From JBDRKE01 sp043814315 (GTDB taxonomy: Bacteria; Omnitrophota; Gorgyraeia; Gygaellales; Profunditerraquicolaceae), in the NCBI GenBank assembly GCA_043814315.1, contig JBDRKE010000010.1, positions 62,001 through 126,000 of the forward strand: 64,000 bases of DNA, given 5' to 3'. The notes under the pieces were generated by a model. It was not told where the DNA came from. It did no database searches and saw only the letters and a list, made by a program, of their open reading frames with translations. Position numbers and translations under genes: made by a program. Below are positions 59,490 to 64,000 of this stretch, one piece after another; the first letter of the stretch is position 1; every line of letters begins with the position of its first letter.

Positions 59490-59608
59490 ATGGTTAAATC
59501 CCTATTTAAAAATCCCAAACAAAACATTTGGATTTGGGATTTGTTTGGTAGTATTGGGATTTTGGATTTGTTTGGGATTTGGGATTTGGAAATTGGGATT
59601 TTCCAGGC
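59490..59608. repeat. TTTGGGA heptamer repeats before nadD
   Basis: AAATCCC units at left, then a long run of GGGATTT/GGATTTG units at right, able to pair. It includes GGGATTTGTTTGGTAGTATTGG, nearly identical to part of 23588-23612. A read-through extension of nadD across it is rejected. Confidence 0.85.
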
Positions 59609-60178
59609 ATGAAAATAGGCATATTAGGGGGGACTTTCAATCCTATCCACATCGGTCATCTGATCCTGGCCGAAGAGGCCAGAGAGAAATTGAGTCTGGA
59701 TAAGATACTCTTTGTGCCTACATACCTGCCTCCTCACAAAGAAGATTGCGGGATTGCGCCTGCTAAGGCTCGATTAGCCATGGTGAAGCTGGCTATAGCC
59801 GGAAATAGGTATTTTAGCGTTTCCGATAAAGAAACCGCAAGGAACGGCCGCTCTTATACTATTGATACGATCAGAGAGCTTAAGAAGGAGCATCCCGCAG
59901 ACGAATTATATTTTATTATCGGATCAGACCTGCTTAAATATTTAGAGGACTGGAAAGATTGGGATGAGATCGCGGGAATGGTAAAATTTATTGTAGCGAC
60001 ACGGCCCGGATATCCGCTGGAGAAGATTCCTTCTTACATCCATACGGTAGCTATCCGCGCAGTGGATGTCTCGGGCTTTCAGATCCGCACCTGCATAAAG
60101 GAAAACAGGTCCTTCCGGTATCTGGTATCTGACGCCGTATATAAATATATAACCGAAAATAAGCTTTATGAAAATTAA
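59609..60178 (+). CDS. nadD: Nicotinate-nucleotide adenylyltransferase
   Basis: NAD synthesis. Begins MKIGILGGTFNPIHIGHLILAEEA (HxGH nucleotidyltransferase motif), with VPTYLPPHK, YTIDTIRELKKEHP, FIIGSDLL and the C-terminal SGFQIRTCIKENRSFRYLVSDAVYKYI (ISSTxIR-like, here SGFQIR). 189 residues. Overlaps rpe by 11 nt. rsfS, its usual neighbour, is absent here. Confidence 0.96.
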   Translation: MKIGILGGTFNPIHIGHLILAEEAREKLSLDKILFVPTYLPPHKEDCGIAPAKARLAMVKLAIAGNRYFSVSDKETARNGRSYTIDTIRELKKEHPADELYFIIGSDLLKYLEDWKDWDEIAGMVKFIVATRPGYPLEKIPSYIHTVAIRAVDVSGFQIRTCIKENRSFRYLVSDAVYKYITENKLYEN

Positions 60179-60821
60179 GATTGCTCCTTCCATATTATCG
60201 GCAGATTTTAGCCGTCTCGCGCAGGAATTAAAAAGGATCGAACGGGCCGGGGCGGATATGGTCCATATAGACGTTATGGACGGACACTTTGTGCCGAATA
60301 TCACCATCGGGGCTGTGGTCGTAAAATATATACGGCTAGCGACAAGATTGCCTTTGGATGTGCACCTTATGGTTGCAAACCCCTTGGACTTTATTGATGC
60401 ATTTATGGCCTGCGGGTGCGACATGATTACGGTGCATGTGGAAACGATATCCAGGACCGCGCTTATCGGCCTTAGGTCAAAGCTAAAAGCGAAAAGAGTA
60501 AAGCTGGGGATTTCTTTGAACCCGGACACGCCTTTGAAAAAGATTGAAGGCATGCTTAAGTATGTCGACTTTGTTCTAGTTATGTCCGTTTATCCGGGTT
60601 TTAGCGGCCAGCGATTCATCCCATCGGCATTGCCCAAAATAAAGAAACTGCGTTCTTTATTTAAAGGAGACATTGCGGTTGACGGAGGCGTGAATGACTC
60701 AACTGCCAAACCTCTTGTTCTCGCCGGAGCGAATATTCTGGCCTCTGGCTCTTATATATTCGGCGCCAAGGATGCAAGGAGGGCCATAAAGAAATTGAGG
60801 CAAGTGTATGATGGAACATAA
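60168..60821 (+). CDS. rpe: Ribulose-phosphate 3-epimerase
   Basis: Pentose-phosphate TIM barrel. KIAPSILSADFSRL, HIDVMDGHFVPNI, PLDVHLMV, VLVMSVYPGFSGQRFI and AVDGGVND carry the metal-binding His/Asp residues. 217 residues. It overlaps both neighbours. Confidence 0.97.
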   Translation: MKIKIAPSILSADFSRLAQELKRIERAGADMVHIDVMDGHFVPNITIGAVVVKYIRLATRLPLDVHLMVANPLDFIDAFMACGCDMITVHVETISRTALIGLRSKLKAKRVKLGISLNPDTPLKKIEGMLKYVDFVLVMSVYPGFSGQRFIPSALPKIKKLRSLFKGDIAVDGGVNDSTAKPLVLAGANILASGSYIFGAKDARRAIKKLRQVYDGT

Positions 60822-62193
60822 GATTAAATTCGGAACAGACGGTTGGCGGGGCATCATTGGAGACACTTACACTTTTAAGAACGTAAGGATTGTTTCCCAG
60901 GCCATTGCGGATTATCTGGGCCCGGGTAAAAGGATAGCCGTGGGTTTTGATACGCGCTTCATGTCAGGTTCATTTGCCAGGGTGAGTGCCGAAGTCTTGA
61001 GCCACAATGGCATTGAAGCGGTGCTCTCCGAAAAGTTTGTTTCAACGCCCATCTTAAGCTTTGCCGTAAAATCAAGAAAGTTCGATTTAGGAGTGATGAT
61101 CACGGCGTCCCATAATCCTGCCGAATATAACGGTTTAAAGATTAAAGATCCCACGGGAGGGTCAGCCTCTCCGGAAATAACCGATAAAATCGAGAGCCTT
61201 TTAGGAAAAAACCCCGTAAAGGAAGCGAACTCTCTATCGGCCCGGATAAAGACAGAAGACCTTTTGGACGATTATGTCAGATTTATCCGTTCCTACATTG
61301 ATTTAAAAAGGATAAAGAACAAAAAGTTTAAAGTTCTGGTGGATGCTATGTACGGCGCAGGAGATAGTTTTATCGCCAAGATCTTAAGCGGCACGGGGAT
61401 TCGTTTGGATTTTATGCGTCATGAGATCAATCCTTCTTTTGGAGGTATTCGTCCTGAACCCGTCGAAGAGCATTTGAAAGAACTAAAATCCAGGGTTAAA
61501 GATGAGAAGTTTGATTTGGGTATCGCCCTTGACGGTGATGCCGATAGGATTGCATGCGTAGCCCCCCAAGGAATTTTTATTCATCCGCAAAAGATATTAG
61601 GATTATTGGCGCTGCATCTTCATCAGGACCGGCGCCTTTCCGGCGGTATTGTCAAGACTATCGCCGGAACGACCATGATCGACCATATCGCCGAGTTTCT
61701 AAAGATAAAGCTTTACGAGACGCCCGTGGGCTTTAAATACATTTCTAACCTTATGGAAAAGGAGGATATCCTTACGGGAGGAGAAGAGGCCGGAGGCATT
61801 GGGGTCAAGGGGTACATCCCGGAGCGCGACGGCACGGTAGTGGGTCTTTTGCTTCTTGAGATGATGGCGTACCGCAATAAAAATATACTGAAGATCTTAA
61901 ACGAAACCGAGAAACAATTCGGCCGTTATTATTATCTTCGCGAGGAAAGTAAATTGGATAAGAGTATTCGGCTTAAAAGCGAAAAATTACCTCGTCGATT
62001 ACTCGGGAATAAAGTTGTGCAGGTTGAGGATTACGATGGGGTCAAGTTGATCTGCGGGGATGAAAGTTGGCTGATGCTTCGGGCTTCCGGCACGGAGCCG
62101 ATTGTGCGCATCTATGCCGAATCAAAAAATTTAAATCAGTCAAAGCGGCTTATTGAACTGGGAAAGAATCTCGTAAAAAATCAGACAGGATAG
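60808..62193 (+). CDS. Phosphoglucomutase/phosphomannomutase family enzyme
   Basis: 461 residues, four-domain alpha-D-phosphohexomutase: KFGTDGWRGIIG, active-site Ser in TASHNPAEYNGLKI, metal loop DGDADRIACV, sugar loop GGEEAGGIG and phosphate loop RASGTEPIVRIYAES. Substrate (glucose, mannose or glucosamine phosphate) cannot be told from the motifs alone. The start overlaps rpe; ATG 60808 or 60811. Confidence 0.93.
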   Translation: MMEHKIKFGTDGWRGIIGDTYTFKNVRIVSQAIADYLGPGKRIAVGFDTRFMSGSFARVSAEVLSHNGIEAVLSEKFVSTPILSFAVKSRKFDLGVMITASHNPAEYNGLKIKDPTGGSASPEITDKIESLLGKNPVKEANSLSARIKTEDLLDDYVRFIRSYIDLKRIKNKKFKVLVDAMYGAGDSFIAKILSGTGIRLDFMRHEINPSFGGIRPEPVEEHLKELKSRVKDEKFDLGIALDGDADRIACVAPQGIFIHPQKILGLLALHLHQDRRLSGGIVKTIAGTTMIDHIAEFLKIKLYETPVGFKYISNLMEKEDILTGGEEAGGIGVKGYIPERDGTVVGLLLLEMMAYRNKNILKILNETEKQFGRYYYLREESKLDKSIRLKSEKLPRRLLGNKVVQVEDYDGVKLICGDESWLMLRASGTEPIVRIYAESKNLNQSKRLIELGKNLVKNQTG

Positions 62194-62205
62194 AGGTTTG
62201 ATGCT

Positions 62206-62790
62206 GTGATATATTGGGTTTCGCGTTTTCTGTGTTTTTTCTTGTTAAAGATACTATGTCATTTGAAAGTGCGGGGAGAAGAGCATATCCCCAAAAAAGG
62301 GGGGTTTATCCTGGCCGCTAACCACGTGAGCTTTCTGGATCCCCTTGCTTTAGGGGCTGTATGCCCCAGAAAAATGAATTATATGGCGCGTCATGATTTA
62401 TTTTCTCGACCGGTACTGGGCTGGTGGTTGTTTCAGATAGGTGCTTTTCCGGTAAAAAGGAATTCCGCTGATTTGTCTGCTTTAAAGGAAGCGATGAGAT
62501 GCGTTAAAAAAGGCAGGGGCCTGCTTTTGTTCCCCGAAGGCAGCCGTCAATCCGAAAGCCTTACCGCTAATCCTCAAGCCGGCATCGGTTTTTTGGCGGC
62601 TAAACTCGGCTGTCCCGTGATTCCGGCCTTTGTCAAAGGCTCAGAAATGGCCTTGCCCAAAGGAGCCAGATTTTTGAAGTCCGCAAAGATAACTGTGCAT
62701 TTCGGTCAGCAAATTCTTATAGAAAGGAGGATGCCTTATCAAGATATCGCGCAGCTTATCATGGCACGTATCAGGCATCTTTCATGTTAG
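62206..62790 (+). CDS. plsC: 1-acyl-sn-glycerol-3-phosphate acyltransferase
   Basis: 194 residues. Block I NHVSFLDPL (HxxxxD-type; the catalytic pair), FPVKRNSADLSAL, block III LLLFPEGSRQ and VIPAFVKGSEMAL. Membrane-associated phospholipid synthesis. GTG start at 62206 with GAGG upstream. The plsC-rpsA order is common in bacteria, often with cmk before it; cmk is absent here. Confidence 0.93.
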   Translation: MIYWVSRFLCFFLLKILCHLKVRGEEHIPKKGGFILAANHVSFLDPLALGAVCPRKMNYMARHDLFSRPVLGWWLFQIGAFPVKRNSADLSALKEAMRCVKKGRGLLLFPEGSRQSESLTANPQAGIGFLAAKLGCPVIPAFVKGSEMALPKGARFLKSAKITVHFGQQILIERRMPYQDIAQLIMARIRHLSC

Positions 62791-62917
62791 ATAGTCGCTT
62801 CTTTCCATCCGTTATCCTTTCGTTATCGTCTTTAGATTCAAAAATCTCAAAGTGAAGGGGGGTATATTTTAAAATTCAAAATTAAAAATCCAAAATTCAA
62901 AAATAAAGGAGAAATAA

Positions 62918-63775
62918 ATGAATGAAACAAAATCAGAACTGGAAGAGCTGTATAATCAGAGTATCAGGCTTATCAAAGAAGGGCAGGTGATAACGGGCAA
63001 GATCGTTACGATAAAGACCAAAGAGGTACTGGTGGATGTAGGATTTAAATCAGAGGGGATCGTCCCGATTGCGGAATTCAGTTCACAGGATCTGGAAGCC
63101 GGCAAGGAACTTGAGTTTTTTGTCGAATCCATAGAGAATGATGCGGGTAACATCGAGCTGTCGCGCGAAAAAGCCATACGCATCCAGGGATGGGACAGGA
63201 TCGTCAAGTTTTCTCAGACCGGCGAGTTGGTGGAAGGCAGGCCTATTAAAAAGGTCAAAGGGGGATTTCTAGTTGATGTGATGGGTATCGAGGGGTTTCT
63301 CCCTTCCTCGCTTTCGGCTTTCAAGGGTGTGGCCGAAAGAGAAATCATGTACAAGCCTTTTAAGTTCAAGATCGTCAAGATAAACAACTTAAGAAGAAGC
63401 ATCATTGTCAGCCGCAGGGAGGCGGTGCAGAAAGCAAAAGAGGAGGTCAAGGATAAGATTTGGCAGGACTTGAAGATCGGTAATATTTATCCCGGCACGG
63501 TCAAGGCCATAACGGATTTTGGTGCCTTTGTGGACTTGGGAGGAGTGGATGGCCTCTTGCATATCACGGATATGTCCTGGTCTAAGATCAGCCATCCTTC
63601 GGAAATTGTGGCCTTGGGAGACAAGATCGAAGTCATGGTGTTGAATTTTGACAAGGAATCGGGAAAGATATCGCTCGGCTTAAAGCAGAGGCTCCCTGAC
63701 CCCTGGCAGGATATAGAGAAGAAATTTATCGTCGGTTCCAAAATCAAAGGCAAGGTCGTCAATATCCTTCCTTAA
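62918..63775 (+). CDS. rpsA: 30S ribosomal protein S1, up to an in-frame TAA
   Basis: 285 residues. Three S1 domains (about 22-88, 102-170, 187-258: VITGKIVTIKTKEVLVDVGF, LVEGRPIKKVKGGFLVDVMG, PGTVKAITDFGAFVDLGG) and the first strands of a fourth (GSKIKGKVVNILP). Then TAA stands where S1 domains normally have Tyr or Phe (P-Y-G-V-F-V). The same frame goes on coding S1 to the window end, so this is a nonsense change, not a frameshift. AAAGGAG precedes the ATG. Confidence 0.9.
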   Translation: MNETKSELEELYNQSIRLIKEGQVITGKIVTIKTKEVLVDVGFKSEGIVPIAEFSSQDLEAGKELEFFVESIENDAGNIELSREKAIRIQGWDRIVKFSQTGELVEGRPIKKVKGGFLVDVMGIEGFLPSSLSAFKGVAEREIMYKPFKFKIVKINNLRRSIIVSRREAVQKAKEEVKDKIWQDLKIGNIYPGTVKAITDFGAFVDLGGVDGLLHITDMSWSKISHPSEIVALGDKIEVMVLNFDKESGKISLGLKQRLPDPWQDIEKKFIVGSKIKGKVVNILP

Positions 63776-63784
63776 GGAGTATTT

Positions 63785-64000
63785 GTGGAACTAGAGAAGG
63801 GTATCGAGGGGCTCATCCATGTTTCTGAAATCTCTTGGACAAAAAGGATCAATAATCCGAATGAGATGTTTGCTATCGCAGATATGGTGGAAACTCAGAT
63901 CCTTAACGTAGATAAGGATTCCCGCAGGATATCCTTGAGCCTGAAACAGCTCGAGCAGAATCCGTGGCTGGAAGCCGAATCTAAATACCCTGCCGGAACC
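63785..64000 (+). CDS. rpsA: Continuation of ribosomal protein S1 (runs off window)
   Basis: The reading frame after the TAA codes VELEKGIEGLIHVSEISW, NEMFAIADMVETQILNVDKD and RRISLSLKQLEQNPW, the remainder of S1 domain 4. The TAA plus following bases form AAGGAG, five bases before a GTG at 63785, so re-initiation here is possible. Otherwise this is simply the rest of one gene broken by a single-base change or error. The 3' end lies outside the window. Confidence 0.8.
   Translation, partial: MELEKGIEGLIHVSEISWTKRINNPNEMFAIADMVETQILNVDKDSRRISLSLKQLEQNPWLEAESKYPAGT

Noticed and set aside
63773..63775. Reassigned TAA codon
   Set aside because: Many genes here (argC, argD, lysine genes, pilins) end at TAA at the expected family length, so TAA works as stop.
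62918..64000. Frameshift in rpsA
   Set aside because: The coding frame before and after the stop is identical; it is a nonsense codon.

Overview
The window is a gene-dense bacterial stretch in which every gene I can support, plus one tRNA, lies on the + strand. The best taxonomic guess is Candidatus Omnitrophota (OP3) or a close PVC-related lineage. The reasons are the secreted protein with a TITTYYPSPYGSY-type N-terminus and VGIGT repeats, many type IV pilin paralogues, the DapL route to lysine, and the dense palindromic repeats between and inside genes. This assignment rests on gene content and style; no marker gene was placed on a tree.

Layout. 1-7822: arginine operon argC(partial)-J-B-D-F-[prepilin]-G-H, glutamate to arginine by the acetyl-recycling route. 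8117-15371: lysA-dapF-dapA-dapB-dapL (diaminopimelate/lysine by the aminotransferase shortcut), then folK, panC and an aspartate dehydrogenase for NAD. 15543-20749: a duplicated small basic protein with a terminator, two glycosyltransferases, uvrA. 20770-25634: large TPR protein, ExbB/TolQ, ExbD/TolR, a divergent TonB-position protein and a membrane zinc-ribbon protein. 25821-36757: type IV pilus cluster A, with two small DNA-binding proteins, a fused PilM-PilN, PilO, PilP, secretin, PilB, PilC, three pilins and two minor pilins. 36840-37300: tRNA-Ala(CGC) within a nest of hairpins. 37324-42863: an apparently exported AmmeMemoRadiSam pair, a CcdA/DsbD-like membrane protein, rsmE, mtaB. 42950-53807: surface protein and type IV pilus cluster B (pilin, TMTC-like glycosyltransferase, four minor pilins, pilM, N, O, P, secretin) with no ATPase or PilC of its own. 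53883-64000: a short DUF2344-like protein, rng, rplU, obg (no rpmA between them), proB, proA, nadD, rpe, a phosphohexomutase, plsC and rpsA.

Four things stand out. (1) rpsA has an in-frame TAA inside its fourth S1 domain, and that TAA builds a Shine-Dalgarno sequence for a GTG five bases further on. (2) Short-period (mostly 7-8 nt) tandem and palindromic repeats fill the gaps between genes and also sit in frame inside argC, lysA, dapF, uvrA and mtaB; in several secreted proteins they encode part of the signal peptide. (3) A regular array of five hairpins ends directly at the ribosome binding site of a pilin gene, with relatives beside the tRNA. (4) A roughly 110-nt, two-hairpin element occurs both in front of rplU and at the end of a pilus transcription unit. 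All functions are inferred from reading the sequence; no database search was possible.
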